51,285 nucleotides of DNA from Nitrospira sp. (GTDB taxonomy: Bacteria > Nitrospirota > Nitrospiria > Nitrospirales > Nitrospiraceae), in the NCBI GenBank assembly GCA_024330925.1, contig JANDJK010000010.1, positions 1-51,285 of the forward strand, written 5' to 3'. A program made the translations under genes and the position numbers. Positions 16,240 through 26,737 of this stretch are shown one piece after another; within the stretch, counting starts at the first letter, position 1; each line of letters opens with the position of its first letter. The notes under the pieces were generated by a model, which was not told where the DNA came from, made no database searches, and saw nothing but the letters and a program-made list of their open reading frames with translations.

Positions 16240-18732
16240 ATGACCAATCCAAACGAACGAGACGAGCAAGAAGTCCACCTTCCTCACAATATCGACATCC
16301 CTACCCAACTGCCCTTGCTGCCGGTTCGTGACATCGTGGTATTTCCCTACATGGTGCTTCCCCTGTTCGTGGGACGCGAGATGTCGATCAAGGCCATCGA
16401 GGCGGCCTTGGCCGGCAACCGCATGATCTTTTTGGCCACCCAAAAGGCCCTGGACGTGGAGAGTCCTTCTCCCGACGACATCTACACCGTCGGTACAGTC
16501 GGCATCATCGTGCGCATGCTTAAATTGCCTGACGAACGGATCAAGATCCTGGTGCAAGGCCTAGTGAAGGGCAAGATCATCAAGTACATCCAGATTGACC
16601 CCTATTTCTCGGTTCGCATTGAGAGACTAGCCGATACGCAACCGACTGCTCCTCCTCTGGAAGCTGAGGCGGTCATGCGCACAGTGAAGGAACAAATCGA
16701 ACGACTGGTCAGTCTGGGCAAGACCATGATCCCCGACGTCATGGTCGTGATCGAAAACTTGGAAGACCCAGGGCGATTGGCCGATATGGTGGCATCGAAC
16801 CTCGGGCTCAAAGTGGACGTGACGCAATCTGTGTTGGAGGTCCTCGACCCCCTTCAACGTCTCCGCCGCGTCAGCGAAATCCTCGCGAAGGAAATCGAAG
16901 TGCTCTCGATGCAGCAAAAGATCCAAGCGCAGGCGAAGGGGGAAATGGACAAGACACAGCGTGAGTACTTCTTGCGCGAACAACTCAAAGCGATTCAAAA
17001 GGAACTGGGTGAATCAGACGAGCGTACCGAAGAAATCGCCGAATTTCGCAAACGCATCGCTGAGGCCAACATGCCGGAAAAAGTGCTCAAGGAGGCTGAA
17101 AAACAGCTCAAACGGCTTGAAAAAATGCACCCAGACACTGCTGAATCGGCTACGGTCCGCACCTATTTGGAATGGCTGGTTGAACTGCCCTGGTCTAAAC
17201 GTTCCAAAGACAACCTTGACTTGAAAGCAGCAGCGAAGGTTTTGAACGAAGACCATTACGATCTGGAAAAGGTCAAAGAGCGGATCTTAGAATACCTCGC
17301 CGTTCGCAAGCTCAAAGAGAAGATGAAGGGCCCCATTCTCTGTTTCGTCGGTCCCCCAGGGGTGGGCAAAACCTCGCTGGGCAAGTCCATCGCCCGAGCG
17401 CTGGGACGGGAATTCGTCCGTATCAGCCTGGGCGGCATCCGCGACGAGGCAGAGATTAGAGGCCACCGTCGTACCTATGTTGGAGCATTGCCCGGTCGCA
17501 TCATCCAGAGCTTAAAGCAAGCAGGAACCGCCAACCCCGTCTTCATGTTGGATGAAGTTGACAAGGTTGGCATGGATTTTCGTGGCGATCCTTCTGCTGC
17601 GCTCCTCGAAGTGCTGGACCCAGAACAGAATTCTTCGTTCACCGACCATTACTTAGGGGTACCCTTTGACTTAAGCGAAGTGATGTTTATCACCACCTCC
17701 AATTTGATCGACCCAATCCTCCCCGCCTTGCGCGACCGCATGGAAATCATCGAAATCCCCGGCTATACAGAAGAAGAAAAGGTGGGCATCGCACAAAAAT
17801 ATCTCATCCCCCGTCAGTTGGAAGAACATGGCATCACCAACCAGCATGTCCAAATCACCGAACCGGCCATTAGGAAAATCATCTCACATTACACGCGGGA
17901 AGCCGGTGTGCGGAATCTAGAGCGGGAGATCGCCAACATCATGCGCAAAGTGGCCAAGAAGGTCGCTGAGGGCAAAGGGCGGGGATTTGTCGTGGATACC
18001 ACCAATCTTCACAAGTATCTGGGGGTACCCAAACATGTTCCAGAAGCCGATCTGGAAAAAGACGAAGTCGGCGTGGCCACTGGCCTTGCCTGGACCGAAA
18101 CCGGTGGCGACGTGTTGCACATCGAAGCCACCGTCATGAAGGGAAAGGGCCAACTAACCCTGACCGGCCATCTGGGCGACGTCATGAAAGAATCAGCACA
18201 GGCGGCACTTTCCTATGTTCGATCCCGTGAAAAGACGTTGCACCTCGCCCCCGACCTCTTCACCAAACAGGATCTACACATCCATGTACCGGCCGGCGCC
18301 ATTCCCAAGGATGGTCCTTCAGCAGGCATCACCATGGCCACGGCCATCGCTTCAGCGCTGTCTGGCATTCCTGTCCGTAGGGATTTAGCCATGACAGGAG
18401 AAATCACTTTGCGCGGACGGGTATTACCGGTTGGTGGGCTCAAGGAAAAAATTTTAGCCGCCAAACGAGCCAAGCTGACCACGGTCATTCTCCCCCGACG
18501 CAACCAAAAAGATCTGGAGGAGATCCCCAAACATCTTCTGAAAGGCATTCGTATCCTCTTCGTCGAGACCATGGACCAAGTGATGAAGATCGCACTCCAT
18601 CGGAAACCCAAGAAAGCACTAAAGCCCAAGCCAACTCCGACTTCAGGGAAGACGGCCGCCTCTCCCGCTGGTCACACAGAGAACCGGCGGCCGAAGCAAA
18701 CCGATGCACCGGAGCTACCCGCCATGCTCTGA
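16240..18732 (+). CDS. lon: ATP-dependent protease Lon
   Basis: Cytosolic ATP-dependent serine protease degrading damaged and regulatory proteins. 830 residues (E. coli 784). An N-terminal LON domain ([13 protein letters not shown], about 25-215) and coiled coil are followed by the AAA+ module with Walker A GPPGVGKT (residues 371-378) and Walker [10 protein letters not shown], then the protease domain with KDGPSAG catalytic Ser694 and KEK Lys737. After the protease domain there is a Lys/Pro-rich tail of about 45 residues ([13 protein letters not shown]), which explains the extra length. The ATG at 16240 has AGGAAG about 9 nt upstream. thiL begins within or just after its end. Confidence 0.97.
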   Translation: MTNPNERDEQEVHLPHNIDIPTQLPLLPVRDIVVFPYMVLPLFVGREMSIKAIEAALAGNRMIFLATQKALDVESPSPDDIYTVGTVGIIVRMLKLPDERIKILVQGLVKGKIIKYIQIDPYFSVRIERLADTQPTAPPLEAEAVMRTVKEQIERLVSLGKTMIPDVMVVIENLEDPGRLADMVASNLGLKVDVTQSVLEVLDPLQRLRRVSEILAKEIEVLSMQQKIQAQAKGEMDKTQREYFLREQLKAIQKELGESDERTEEIAEFRKRIAEANMPEKVLKEAEKQLKRLEKMHPDTAESATVRTYLEWLVELPWSKRSKDNLDLKAAAKVLNEDHYDLEKVKERILEYLAVRKLKEKMKGPILCFVGPPGVGKTSLGKSIARALGREFVRISLGGIRDEAEIRGHRRTYVGALPGRIIQSLKQAGTANPVFMLDEVDKVGMDFRGDPSAALLEVLDPEQNSSFTDHYLGVPFDLSEVMFITTSNLIDPILPALRDRMEIIEIPGYTEEEKVGIAQKYLIPRQLEEHGITNQHVQITEPAIRKIISHYTREAGVRNLEREIANIMRKVAKKVAEGKGRGFVVDTTNLHKYLGVPKHVPEADLEKDEVGVATGLAWTETGGDVLHIEATVMKGKGQLTLTGHLGDVMKESAQAALSYVRSREKTLHLAPDLFTKQDLHIHVPAGAIPKDGPSAGITMATAIASALSGIPVRRDLAMTGEITLRGRVLPVGGLKEKILAAKRAKLTTVILPRRNQKDLEEIPKHLLKGIRILFVETMDQVMKIALHRKPKKALKPKPTPTSGKTAASPAGHTENRRPKQTDAPELPAML

Positions 18733-18784
18733 CGAGTCGCAGATCCTGGCAAGCATCACTCTTCGAACCTCGCTTGAGCAACCG

Positions 18785-19831
18785 GTGGCAAAACAAACAG
18801 AACAACCCCTCACAGAGTTTTCTTTGATCCGCGCAATCGCACGTCGATTTGGCAGAGATGCTCGTCGGCTCATCAAGGGAATCGGCGACGATGCTGCCGT
18901 CATTACTCCTCCCCCATCGGTTTGGTGGCATGTCACAACTGATCTGCTGACCGAAGGCGTACATTTTGACCTCACGACGGCCGATCCCTACACTGTCGGG
19001 TACCGGGCTGCTATCGCCAACCTCAGCGATCTTGCCGCTATGGGCGCAACACCTCGTTACCTCTTCGTGGCGTTGGCAATTCCGCGGGGCTTCACATCAC
19101 AGCATATTTTTTCGCTGTACGATGGCTTGATGGAAGGCTGTCGCAACCACCGTGTCGTCCTGATCGGGGGCGACACCTCTGTGTCACGTGGTGGTTTGTT
19201 TGTCAGCATCACCCTCATGGGAACCTCAGCAGCGGGACAGGCGTTGTTTCGCCATGGCGCTACCATTGGTGACCACATCTACGTGACGGGAACGTTGGGC
19301 GATTCGCAAGCTGGCCTACAGTTGCTCAATGAACCCCGATCCTTTCGAGCGACCAGCCAACGGAAATGGTCCCTGTCGGCCAAGGACCGTCAGTTTCTCA
19401 TCAAGCGCCATCTACGTCCATCGGCTCGGCTTCGGGAAGGGCAATGGCTCAACGGGAAGAACCTTGCTACGGCAGCCATTGATCTCTCCGATGGTCTTTC
19501 AGGTGATCTGCAACATCTCTGCGAAGAAAGCGGTGTGGGAGCCGAAATCGATAGCGGTGCTCTTCCTATTTCTGCGGCTTGCCGGGCCTATGCCGCCGCC
19601 TACGGTGTCTCCCCGGTTGATCTTGCCCTCAAAGGAGGCGAAGATTACGAATTATTGTTCACGGTGTCGCCGTCGCAGCAAACCACCATCGAACGACAGG
19701 CTCGGCGACGGGGTTTTCAGGTTACCCGCATTGGCGTCATCAGGCCCCGGCAGTTCGGCATTCAGATAACACAAGCCAGTGGCTTCCCCCGTCCCATGCC
19801 TATCACTAGTTACGAACACCGTTTTTCATGA
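18785..19831 (+). CDS. thiL: Thiamine-monophosphate kinase ThiL
   Basis: Phosphorylates thiamine monophosphate to thiamine diphosphate. About 348 residues. Family motifs are FSLIRAIARRFG at the start, the Mg/ATP-binding GIGDDAAV, TTDLLTEGVHFD, ANLSDLAAMGATP, GGDTS, and AIDLSDGLSGDL plus LKGGEDYELLFT in the C-terminal PurM-like domain. The GTG at 18785 is preferred because it gives the usual distance to GIGDDAA; an ATG at 18704 inside the end of lon is possible and would add 27 residues. Its stop overlaps the ATG of the next gene (ATGA). Confidence 0.93.
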   Translation: MAKQTEQPLTEFSLIRAIARRFGRDARRLIKGIGDDAAVITPPPSVWWHVTTDLLTEGVHFDLTTADPYTVGYRAAIANLSDLAAMGATPRYLFVALAIPRGFTSQHIFSLYDGLMEGCRNHRVVLIGGDTSVSRGGLFVSITLMGTSAAGQALFRHGATIGDHIYVTGTLGDSQAGLQLLNEPRSFRATSQRKWSLSAKDRQFLIKRHLRPSARLREGQWLNGKNLATAAIDLSDGLSGDLQHLCEESGVGAEIDSGALPISAACRAYAAAYGVSPVDLALKGGEDYELLFTVSPSQQTTIERQARRRGFQVTRIGVIRPRQFGIQITQASGFPRPMPITSYEHRFS

Positions 19832-20343
19832 GGATTTTCAGCAAACAACCGTTGGGCTCCCCCCCTCGTTCCTTTCGAGCCCTCCTTCGCCAGCTCCTCC
19901 GGCTAGAAGAGCCTCCGGAACGGACTGCACTGGCCTTTGCCATAGGCGTGTTCATTGCGTTTTGCCCGGCCTACGGACTCCACACGGCACTAGCACTTCT
20001 CTGTGCATGGCTGTTCGGTCTCAATGTGGTAGCGCTTCTGGCCGGTGCCTTTGTCAACAATCCCTGGACGATCTTGCCGATCCTGGGAGCCACCTATTGG
20101 ACAGGGGCACGTCTGTTGGGACAGACAGAGACTGCGCCATTGAGGTGGGATGATCTCAGCATGTTTGGAATTTACACCCAGATTGCTCCCTATCTCACCC
20201 CCTTCATAGTGGGGGGAATGGTCTTAAGCCTGATCGGCGCATGTATTGCGTACCCGCTAGTCTACATCTTGCTCGTTCGGTACCGATCCGTCCCCCAGCA
20301 GGATCCCCCTCCCTCGTTGCCGCACTCTGATCAAGTAGGCTAA
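19828..20343 (+). CDS. DUF2062 membrane protein
   Basis: A 171-residue protein with the DUF2062 pattern: EEPPERTALAFAIGVFIAFCPAYGLHT, then hydrophobic helices including ALALLCAWLFGLNVVALLAGAFVNNPWT and a C-terminal pair (FIVGGMVLSLIGACIAYPLVYILL). Probably three membrane segments in the inner membrane. Function of the family is not established. It overlaps thiL by 4 nt and ends 12 nt before the HD-domain gene, so it is co-transcribed with both. Confidence 0.8.
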   Translation: MRIFSKQPLGSPPRSFRALLRQLLRLEEPPERTALAFAIGVFIAFCPAYGLHTALALLCAWLFGLNVVALLAGAFVNNPWTILPILGATYWTGARLLGQTETAPLRWDDLSMFGIYTQIAPYLTPFIVGGMVLSLIGACIAYPLVYILLVRYRSVPQQDPPPSLPHSDQVG

Positions 20344-20355
20344 GATCGATCTCGT

Positions 20356-21774
20356 ATGGACCAGCCGGAGCGATCGGAGGACCCTTACGACGGATCGGCG
20401 CTCATCGCTGATCCCATTCATCGTTACATCTCCTTTACAGTTCCTTATGCGGCTCCGGATCCCTGTGAATGTACTGAGAAAGATCTGATTGATTCACCCT
20501 GGATCCAGCGGCTCCGCTACATTTACCAATTGCAGAGCGCCCGTTGGGTCTATCCCTCCGCCGAGCATAGCCGGTTTGTCCATTCTTTGGGCACCATGCA
20601 CGTTGCAGGACGGTTCGCTCGTCACCTCTATCCGTTTCTTCGGAAGGTCGCACCTGATGTTCCCTCCGCCAACTACGTGGAAGCGTGCCTACGCATCACC
20701 GCACTGGTCCACGACATCGGCCACGGCCCCTTCTGTCACTTTTTCGATGAGAACTATCTCCACAACTTTGACCTGACCCATGAGCGCCTGGGACAGATCA
20801 TCATCCGCGAACACTTGGGCCCTCTCATCAGAAAAATCCGCCGCAGTCCCTCAGGGCCCTTTGCCGAGGGAGAGGAGTTGGACCCGGACCAAATTGCTCA
20901 CCTCATCCTCAAAGAGAAAGGAAAGGACAACTCACGGCTACCCCGTTGGCTTGACCTGCTCCAGCCTGTGATCTCCGGCGCTTACACAGGCGACAACCTC
21001 GATTACGTGCTACGAGATTCCTACATGTGCGGGGTGGCTGTTGGTCCTGTTGACCTCACCAGACTCATCCACTACACAATCGTAACCGATAAAGGGTTCA
21101 CGATCCACAAAACTGGCCTCCCCGCACTCCACATGTTTCTCAATACCCGCATGTACCTTTACTCCAACGTCTATTTTCATCGAACGACCAGGGCCATTGA
21201 CATTCACTTGCGAGATATTTTCGGCGAGACGATGAAGCTTCTGTTTCCTTACGACCCACGTAAACACATGGATAAGTACCGTTTACTCACAGATTGGTCC
21301 TTGCTAGAGGAGGTTCGGTCTTGGAAACGCAGTAGAATCAAGGCTCGCCGACGGCTGGGAGAAGAATGGAGCCGTATTTTGGATCGAAATGTGAAGTGGA
21401 AAATGGCCTATAGCACCTCGCTGAAAGCACGACGGGACGCCCGAGGAATGGCTTTCCCTGATCCTCGTCACTTTGAACGCCTCATTGTCAAGGAATTGCC
21501 GAAGCAATTACGGAATGTCGCGTTCCGGGTGGATATGGCTCCCCTCGATCCCCGACCCGACCCCCAAGATCACCGCAGTCATCCCCTCTACGTCTATGAT
21601 CCGGGAACCAAGCAGGTCTCCACTGAGCCTCTGGAAGAATCTCTCGATCTACTGCCAACTAGGTTGATTCTCTTTCGCATCTACTCCCTGGATCATCGGT
21701 ATGACGCCGTCCTTTCTCGCGCGGCTGCAGCCGTTCTCAATAAAGCGCCGTCCGGCCTTGAATCCACCTATTAG
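20356..21774 (+). CDS. HD-domain phosphohydrolase, SAMHD1/dGTPase-like
   Basis: A 472-residue cytosolic protein with the metal-binding HD pattern: SRFVHSLGTMHVAG carries the first His, ALVHDIGHGPFCHFFDE carries the HD pair, and GDNLDYVLRDS carries the final Asp. The start (ADPIHRYISFT...LIDSPWIQRLRYIYQL) is the signature of the SAMHD1/YpgQ-like HD family, whose studied members hydrolyse dNTPs or other nucleotides. Substrate here is unknown. It is the last gene of the galU run and converges on the minus-strand gene at 21792, with only 17 nt between and no clear terminator hairpin. Confidence 0.82.
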   Translation: MDQPERSEDPYDGSALIADPIHRYISFTVPYAAPDPCECTEKDLIDSPWIQRLRYIYQLQSARWVYPSAEHSRFVHSLGTMHVAGRFARHLYPFLRKVAPDVPSANYVEACLRITALVHDIGHGPFCHFFDENYLHNFDLTHERLGQIIIREHLGPLIRKIRRSPSGPFAEGEELDPDQIAHLILKEKGKDNSRLPRWLDLLQPVISGAYTGDNLDYVLRDSYMCGVAVGPVDLTRLIHYTIVTDKGFTIHKTGLPALHMFLNTRMYLYSNVYFHRTTRAIDIHLRDIFGETMKLLFPYDPRKHMDKYRLLTDWSLLEEVRSWKRSRIKARRRLGEEWSRILDRNVKWKMAYSTSLKARRDARGMAFPDPRHFERLIVKELPKQLRNVAFRVDMAPLDPRPDPQDHRSHPLYVYDPGTKQVSTEPLEESLDLLPTRLILFRIYSLDHRYDAVLSRAAAAVLNKAPSGLESTY

Positions 21775-21791
21775 ACTGTACCACCCAAACG

Positions 21792-22556
21792 TTATGCCGC
21801 CACATGGCTGGGCTTATTTTTCTGCAACAGTGCTTTCTTCCTTTTCATCCCATGGCGTTGCTCTCTGGTGGGGAAATACAGCCCCTGCCTCGATTCTGGA
21901 AACCGCGACTCAAAACGCTCAATGACCTCTAACACATGATTGATCTCCTTTGAACGCATCAGAAGGTGTGCCAATCGAAGATAAGCAGGAACGACCCAGC
22001 ACAGATGCCGAATGTCTTTTGCTTCCTCAGCCACATAGCGATAGCCCGCTATAGACACGGCTGGATTGATTGTTTCGTAGCAAATGGCTTCGAGCATTCG
22101 GACCCCCATCCGATCGGTGTCAGCGCTGATACTCTGCTCCCACGGCCCGTCCACCAACGCCCGCAGAGCCTCTGGCGACAACTGCATCCATCCTTTGGAA
22201 GACCTGGACCGTAACTGTTGCACAATCTCCCGTGCTTCGGGCCACGCGCCATACAGTCCAATTAAGACCCCGGTGCAGGGAACTTGTCGCCGACATCGCT
22301 CCGGAAGCGGCACGAAGCCTTTTTTCACAATATACGAGGGAAGAAAGGCCCTCCTGTTCACAGTTGAACAAACTTCACACACATTCTCATCTTCCGGTAC
22401 GGCATAAATGTACATTCGAATACCGGAACGATCGAGAATATCAATAGCCATGATCCGCCCGGCCAAGACCTGCACACGATAAAACCGCCACACCACCAAG
22501 AGCGCCAGAACGGCGACCAACTGAATCACGATGTCGGGGAATTCAAAATCAAACAT
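21792..22556 (-). CDS. Unknown membrane-anchored protein with CxxC motif
   Basis: A 254-residue protein. Residues 8-26 (IVIQLVAVLALLVVWRFY) form one membrane segment. Next comes AIDILDRSGIRMYIYA and a possible metal-binding motif (CEVCSTVNRRAFLPS, with further Cys in PERCRRQVPC), then a helical region with repeat-like leucines (LRLAHLLMRSKEINHVLEVIERF) that may be TPR-like. The C-terminal tail is basic. I do not recognise the family. It stands alone: convergent with the HD gene on one side and a gene-poor stretch upstream. Confidence 0.6.
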   Translation of the reverse strand: MFDFEFPDIVIQLVAVLALLVVWRFYRVQVLAGRIMAIDILDRSGIRMYIYAVPEDENVCEVCSTVNRRAFLPSYIVKKGFVPLPERCRRQVPCTGVLIGLYGAWPEAREIVQQLRSRSSKGWMQLSPEALRALVDGPWEQSISADTDRMGVRMLEAICYETINPAVSIAGYRYVAEEAKDIRHLCWVVPAYLRLAHLLMRSKEINHVLEVIERFESRFPESRQGLYFPTREQRHGMKRKKALLQKNKPSHVAA

Positions 22557-23441
22557 GGAAACAGCGGATGCTGTGGCGAACCGTGCCCAGGATAGCAGCT
22601 CCTCCGGTTTTCACCTAGAACAATTGCGCTTCTTGTACCAATCGAGCCATTTGCATTTGGCACCTATCTCTCTCCTAGGTAAACACCCTATTGCTCACAC
22701 CTCGTGAGCCTCACACGCTTGTCTTAGGTGACCACCATTACCTATCCAGTTCGGCACTCCATCGGAGCCTACCAGCTTGGCGAGGGCAAATCTATCATCG
22801 CCGGTCCTATCCGACCCGTTTTGCCCCGGAGTGTGTAGAGGAGTATTGCCCGTACCAGTACAACAGGCGCCATTCTTTCGCACCGTGAGCCATGGTGGAA
22901 CATTGTATGGTCCCGCAACGACCGACCAACTCCGACATTACCTACGACCAAGTGCGCTCGATGGCGAGATGTGCTTCAAAGGGCGGGAGGACATCATCGT
23001 TCTTCATTACGCTCTCGTTACCCGCTACGGATCGACGGCTGGAAGGGTTTCACTCCCCTTTTCTCAATATAGCCCCATTGAGGGGAGCAATCCGGGCCTC
23101 TTTATTTTTCTTGTGCTGGCCCTCTTATTGTGGAATTTCTCGGCCTGTGAATTCCGCCAGGCGTCGGCACATTTCTCGGACAATCGCCAACTGCGTTCGC
23201 GATGCGGCGGAAATCCTCAACGATTACCCGTTCTATCGGAAAAGAGGCTCACACGTCCTACCGTCGCCCATGTTTATCAGCACGAATCCTGAATGCCAAT
23301 GCTGGCGGAACAGCACCACCACCGGAGAACAATTTCCTGCGCCGTTTGTTGTGTTAGGCGCGCTGACACAATGCAGTCCGACTTATCCACAGACCAACCG
23401 GTCGAAGGACAAAAGCCCTTAGGGCAGCTTCCACTGCAATT
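22557..23441. other. Gene-poor stretch of about 0.9 kb, possibly a decayed gene
   Basis: No frame here gives a protein I can place. On the plus strand open stretches move between frames: one has a Cys-rich segment (FAPECVEEYCPYQY, ending at 22888), a second has a GYF-like segment followed by a hydrophobic helix (22777-23292), and a third has helical-looking sequence (CVRDAAEILNDYPFY, within 22892-23422). Shifting coding character of this kind is what a frameshifted old gene leaves behind, but it could also be chance. No promoter or terminator of note. Confidence 0.4.
22777..23292 (+). CDS. Doubtful ORF with GYF-like segment and one membrane helix
   Basis: 171 codons from a TTG. Residues around 33-55 (FFRTVSHGGTLYGPATTDQL) resemble the GYF_2 pattern of aromatic, G, G-P and L spacing, and residues 127-141 (LFIFLVLALLLWNF) look like a membrane helix. 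The ends of the frame do not look like protein. GGAG lies 9 nt before the TTG. It may be part of a decayed gene rather than a working one. Confidence 0.25.
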   Translation: MARANLSSPVLSDPFCPGVCRGVLPVPVQQAPFFRTVSHGGTLYGPATTDQLRHYLRPSALDGEMCFKGREDIIVLHYALVTRYGSTAGRVSLPFSQYSPIEGSNPGLFIFLVLALLLWNFSACEFRQASAHFSDNRQLRSRCGGNPQRLPVLSEKRLTRPTVAHVYQHES

Positions 23442-24128
23442 CTAGGCTGGACTGATGAGAACGTGCGATTCGTAGGGAGTCCGGTCAAAGCCGCCATCGA
23501 TATAAACACGACGCCCTTCGACGCGGAGGCGGCCTTCGGCAAAAAGTTGCACAGCGCGAGGATAGATCTTGTGTTCTTGAACCAAGATGCGGGCGGCAAG
23601 GGTGTCGGGGGTGTCGTCATCAAAAACCGGCACAGCAGCCTGGATGATGATTGGCCCCTCATCCACACCCTCTGTTACAAAATGGACGGTACAGCCGGCT
23701 AGTTTGCAACCCCAGTCCAATGCCTGTTTCTGGCCATGTAAGCCGGGAAACGACGGCAGTAAGGATGGATGAATGTTCATCATCCGGTTTTGGTAAGCGT
23801 TCACCAGCACGGAGGTTACAATCTTCATGTAACCGGCAAGCAATACCAATTCAACATCATGTTGGAGAAGAATCTCCAAGATGGCTCGATCATAGGCTTC
23901 ACGGCTGTCGGGCAATCCAGCAAAGAGCTTCGGATCGACAAAGAGATCAGGCACTCCATGGTTTCGCGCCCGCTCCAAGGCCTGCGCATCCTTTCTGTTA
24001 CTGATGACGGCCACAACTCTGGCTTCGACTTGGCCAGCTTCAATAGCATCGATGATCGCCTGCAAATTGGATCCACGGCCTGACGCCAACACGGCCACAC
24101 GTAAGGGCGCCGTCCGCTTAAGCCACAT
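23442..24128 (-). CDS. purN: Phosphoribosylglycinamide formyltransferase PurN
   Basis: Third step of purine synthesis: formylates GAR with 10-formyl-THF. 228 residues. Motifs are the phosphate-binding [30 protein letters not shown], the catalytic Asn-His-Asp set in [16 protein letters not shown] and [10 protein letters not shown]. The ATG at 24128 overlaps the end of purM by 11 nt, so the two are translated together. The C-terminal tail of about 30 residues is ordinary for the family. Confidence 0.96.
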   Translation of the reverse strand: MWLKRTAPLRVAVLASGRGSNLQAIIDAIEAGQVEARVVAVISNRKDAQALERARNHGVPDLFVDPKLFAGLPDSREAYDRAILEILLQHDVELVLLAGYMKIVTSVLVNAYQNRMMNIHPSLLPSFPGLHGQKQALDWGCKLAGCTVHFVTEGVDEGPIIIQAAVPVFDDDTPDTLAARILVQEHKIYPRAVQLFAEGRLRVEGRRVYIDGGFDRTPYESHVLISPA

Positions 24129-25155
24129 ATTCCACCTCCGGTTCCGCCGACTGGGCTGCCACGATTTCGCCGATCACCTGCGCCTGTTCGCCTAGAGCAA
24201 CGGCACGAGACACCACCGACTCCGCAACATGCGGCGGCACAACGACGATCATGCCGATCCCCATGTTGAACACGCGGTACATTTCCGGTTGCGCAATCTT
24301 TCCCAGTCTGCCCAGCAGCGTGAAGACGGGGGGAACAGACCATGTCCTTGGGTCGATCCGTGCGTTGACACCGGGAGGAAGCACCCGCGGGAGATTCTCC
24401 GTAATCCCACCACCGGTAATATGAGCCAGGCCTTTAATGGGCATCTCACTGCACAGAGACAGAATTGATTTCACATAGATTTTGGTCGGGATGAGTAGTT
24501 CTTCGCCCACCGTTCGACCAAGCTCCGGTACCACGCTATCCACTGTCAGCCCTGCCTGTTCAAACAGGACGCGGCGCACCAGCGAGTAGCCATTGCTATG
24601 CAGACCGCTCGAAGTCAAGCCAACTACGACGTCGCCCGGCATAATGGAACGACCATCGATGATCTTAGATTTTTCGACGACTCCTACTGCAAAACCAGCC
24701 AGATCATATTCGCCATCGCGATAGAACGACGGCATCTCGGCTGTCTCGCCGCCAATCAACGCACATCCAGCTTGACGACATCCTTCAGCGATACCTTTGA
24801 CTACATCCTGCGCGATTGCAATCGACAATTTGCCTGTCGCGAAATAGTCTAGAAAAAACAGCGGCTCGGCTCCGCTCACCACGAGATCATTCACGCACAT
24901 GGCCACAAGGTCAATGCCAACTGTGTCGTGACGGTCCATCAAAACAGCAATCTTTAGCTTGGTTCCGACTCCATCGGTGCTGGAAACCAGTACCGGTTCC
25001 CGGTAACAATCGGCATTGAAGCGAAACAGGCCGCCAAATCCCCCTAGATCGGTGAGCACTTCAGGCCGAAAGGTGGAACGCACGAGTGGCTTGATACGAT
25101 GGATAAATGCATCGCCGGCATCGATATCCACTCCTGCTTCTCGATAGGTGGTCAT
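24118..25155 (-). CDS. purM: Phosphoribosylformylglycinamidine cyclo-ligase PurM
   Basis: Forms AIR from FGAM with ATP, fifth step of purine synthesis. The 345 residues match the family. Motifs are [13 protein letters not shown] at the start, [65 protein letters not shown], and [16 protein letters not shown]. The ATG at 25155 has no good Shine-Dalgarno and lies 9 nt after a candidate -10 box. purN follows with an overlap. Confidence 0.97.
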   Translation of the reverse strand: MTTYREAGVDIDAGDAFIHRIKPLVRSTFRPEVLTDLGGFGGLFRFNADCYREPVLVSSTDGVGTKLKIAVLMDRHDTVGIDLVAMCVNDLVVSGAEPLFFLDYFATGKLSIAIAQDVVKGIAEGCRQAGCALIGGETAEMPSFYRDGEYDLAGFAVGVVEKSKIIDGRSIMPGDVVVGLTSSGLHSNGYSLVRRVLFEQAGLTVDSVVPELGRTVGEELLIPTKIYVKSILSLCSEMPIKGLAHITGGGITENLPRVLPPGVNARIDPRTWSVPPVFTLLGRLGKIAQPEMYRVFNMGIGMIVVVPPHVAESVVSRAVALGEQAQVIGEIVAAQSAEPEVEYVA

Positions 25156-25164
25156 GGGCGCGCT

Positions 25165-25194
25165 ATCTTAGAGGAGGGGCCCAGAGAGGGTCAA
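25165..25194 (-). promoter_or_regulatory. Candidate promoter for purM-purN, near-leaderless
   Basis: On the minus strand TTGACC (25189-25194), an 18-bp spacer and TAAGAT (25165-25170) precede the purM ATG by only 9 nt, so the leader would be 0-3 nt. Matches are 5 of 6 and 4 of 6. It is weaker than the galU promoter but has similar geometry. Confidence 0.45.
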
Positions 25195-25287
25195 CGGTGG
25201 GGAGGGTCCGTTGGTGTCATGTGCACAGCTCGGCTGAACCACCGTGATCGCCGCTGCTCCTCGCGAAAAGATGACCAACCGTGCACT

Positions 25288-26685
25288 CTATCCCTCTGGC
25301 CTCATCTCCACATCCAGCAACTTGATCTTGCGATGGAGGTGGCTGCGCTCGATCTTCAGATCCTCCGCGGTACGTGAAATATTCCAATGGTGTTCTCGTA
25401 ATTTGCGGCTGATGTATTCCTTCTCAAACGCATGGCGGGCATCCTTTAAGGAATTGTACGACCGTGAAAAGAGCGCAGCAGCCAGCCGCCCATCAGCCTG
25501 CACCGAGGCCGCGGAACTCACTTTGACATGGATCGACATCGCAACGTGAGAGGCTTCGATCACCGGACCTGATACCATGATCATTAATCGCTCAACCAAA
25601 TTGCGCAGCTCGCGAATATTGCCAGGCCACTCATACTGTTGAAGCACCGCCATCGCCTCTGGCGTCACCTCTTTTTTTCTCAATCCTTGTTCCTCGGCAT
25701 GAATCTGCATGAAATGGTGCACCAGCGCCGGAATATCCTCCCGCCGCTCACGCAGCGGTGGAACAATGATGGGCACAACGTTTAACCGATAGTAGAGATC
25801 CTCGCGAAAATTCCCCTTCTGAATTTCAGTCTCCAAATCCTTATTCGAAGCGGCTAACACCCGCACATCTACCTTGATCAGTTTGGTACCTCCCACACGT
25901 GTAAATTGCTGCTCTTGCAACGCGCGTAAGACCTTGGCTTGGGTGTTGAGGCTCATATCGCCAATCTCATCGAGGAACAACGTTCCTCCGTCGGCTTGCT
26001 CAAACTGGCCCCGTTTCATCGAAGTAGCTCCGGTAAAAGCACCCTTTTCGTGGCCAAACAGTTCGCTTTCAATCAATGTCTCAGGAATGGCCGCGCAATT
26101 GACAGCGATGAAGGGGCGTGTGGCTCTGGCACTGTGCAGATGAATCGCTCGCGCAACCAACTCCTTGCCGGTGCCGTTCGCTCCGCTGATCAACACCCGG
26201 CTGTTCGTCGGGCCAGCAGTCTCAATCAACTGCCGCAGCCGTTGCATGGCCGGTGATTGCCCAACCAACTCAAACTTTCGCTGGACTTTGGTGCGTAGAG
26301 CCCGGTTCTCCTGCTCCAAGCGAAACTGTTCCAGGGCATGTCTCACCCGCAGGGTGACACTCTCCAAAGACAGCGGCTTCTCAATGTAATCATAGGCACC
26401 AAGCTTGATGGCTTTGACTGCCGTTTCGATCGAGCCATGCCCAGACATCATCATGACCTGCGAGGCTGGCACCAATTCCTTCACTCGGCGTAACGTCTCC
26501 AAGCCATCCATCTCCGGCATCCAAATATCCAGCAGCATCAGATCAGGAGGATCGGTGCCATAGATTTTGACCGCTTCCATCCCACTAGACGCCACTGTCA
26601 CCTGATACCCCTCGTCTTCAAGAATGCTACGCAACGACGTCCGAATCGCCTCTTCGTCGTCCACCACCAAGATCGATGCCGGCAT
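25288..26685 (-). CDS. NtrX-type sigma-54 response regulator
   Basis: Transcription activator for sigma-54 promoters, 465 residues. The receiver domain is residues 3-118 with acidic DD at 9-10, phospho-acceptor Asp53 (LLDIWMP) and Lys in EKPLS. The AAA+ domain (about 143-375) has Walker A GANGTGKE, the sigma-54 contact loop GAFTGAT, and Walker B GGTLFLDEIGD. The C-terminal Fis-type helix-turn-helix ends RTAEDLKIERSHLHRKI, as in NtrX. The ATG at 26685 has GGGGAGGAG just upstream; the frame stays open to 26934 inside the kinase gene but that part is not domain sequence. Partner kinase is the gene immediately upstream. The regulon is not evident here. Confidence 0.92.
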   Translation of the reverse strand: MPASILVVDDEEAIRTSLRSILEDEGYQVTVASSGMEAVKIYGTDPPDLMLLDIWMPEMDGLETLRRVKELVPASQVMMMSGHGSIETAVKAIKLGAYDYIEKPLSLESVTLRVRHALEQFRLEQENRALRTKVQRKFELVGQSPAMQRLRQLIETAGPTNSRVLISGANGTGKELVARAIHLHSARATRPFIAVNCAAIPETLIESELFGHEKGAFTGATSMKRGQFEQADGGTLFLDEIGDMSLNTQAKVLRALQEQQFTRVGGTKLIKVDVRVLAASNKDLETEIQKGNFREDLYYRLNVVPIIVPPLRERREDIPALVHHFMQIHAEEQGLRKKEVTPEAMAVLQQYEWPGNIRELRNLVERLMIMVSGPVIEASHVAMSIHVKVSSAASVQADGRLAAALFSRSYNSLKDARHAFEKEYISRKLREHHWNISRTAEDLKIERSHLHRKIKLLDVEMRPEG

Positions 26686-26737
26686 CGTCTCGCTCCTCCC
26701 CTGATTCGCTTCCACAGACTGGGCAGCCCTCGTTCCA

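Noticed and set aside
18485-18964. 159-codon minus-strand frame
   Set aside because: Antisense to the lon end and thiL start, no motif.
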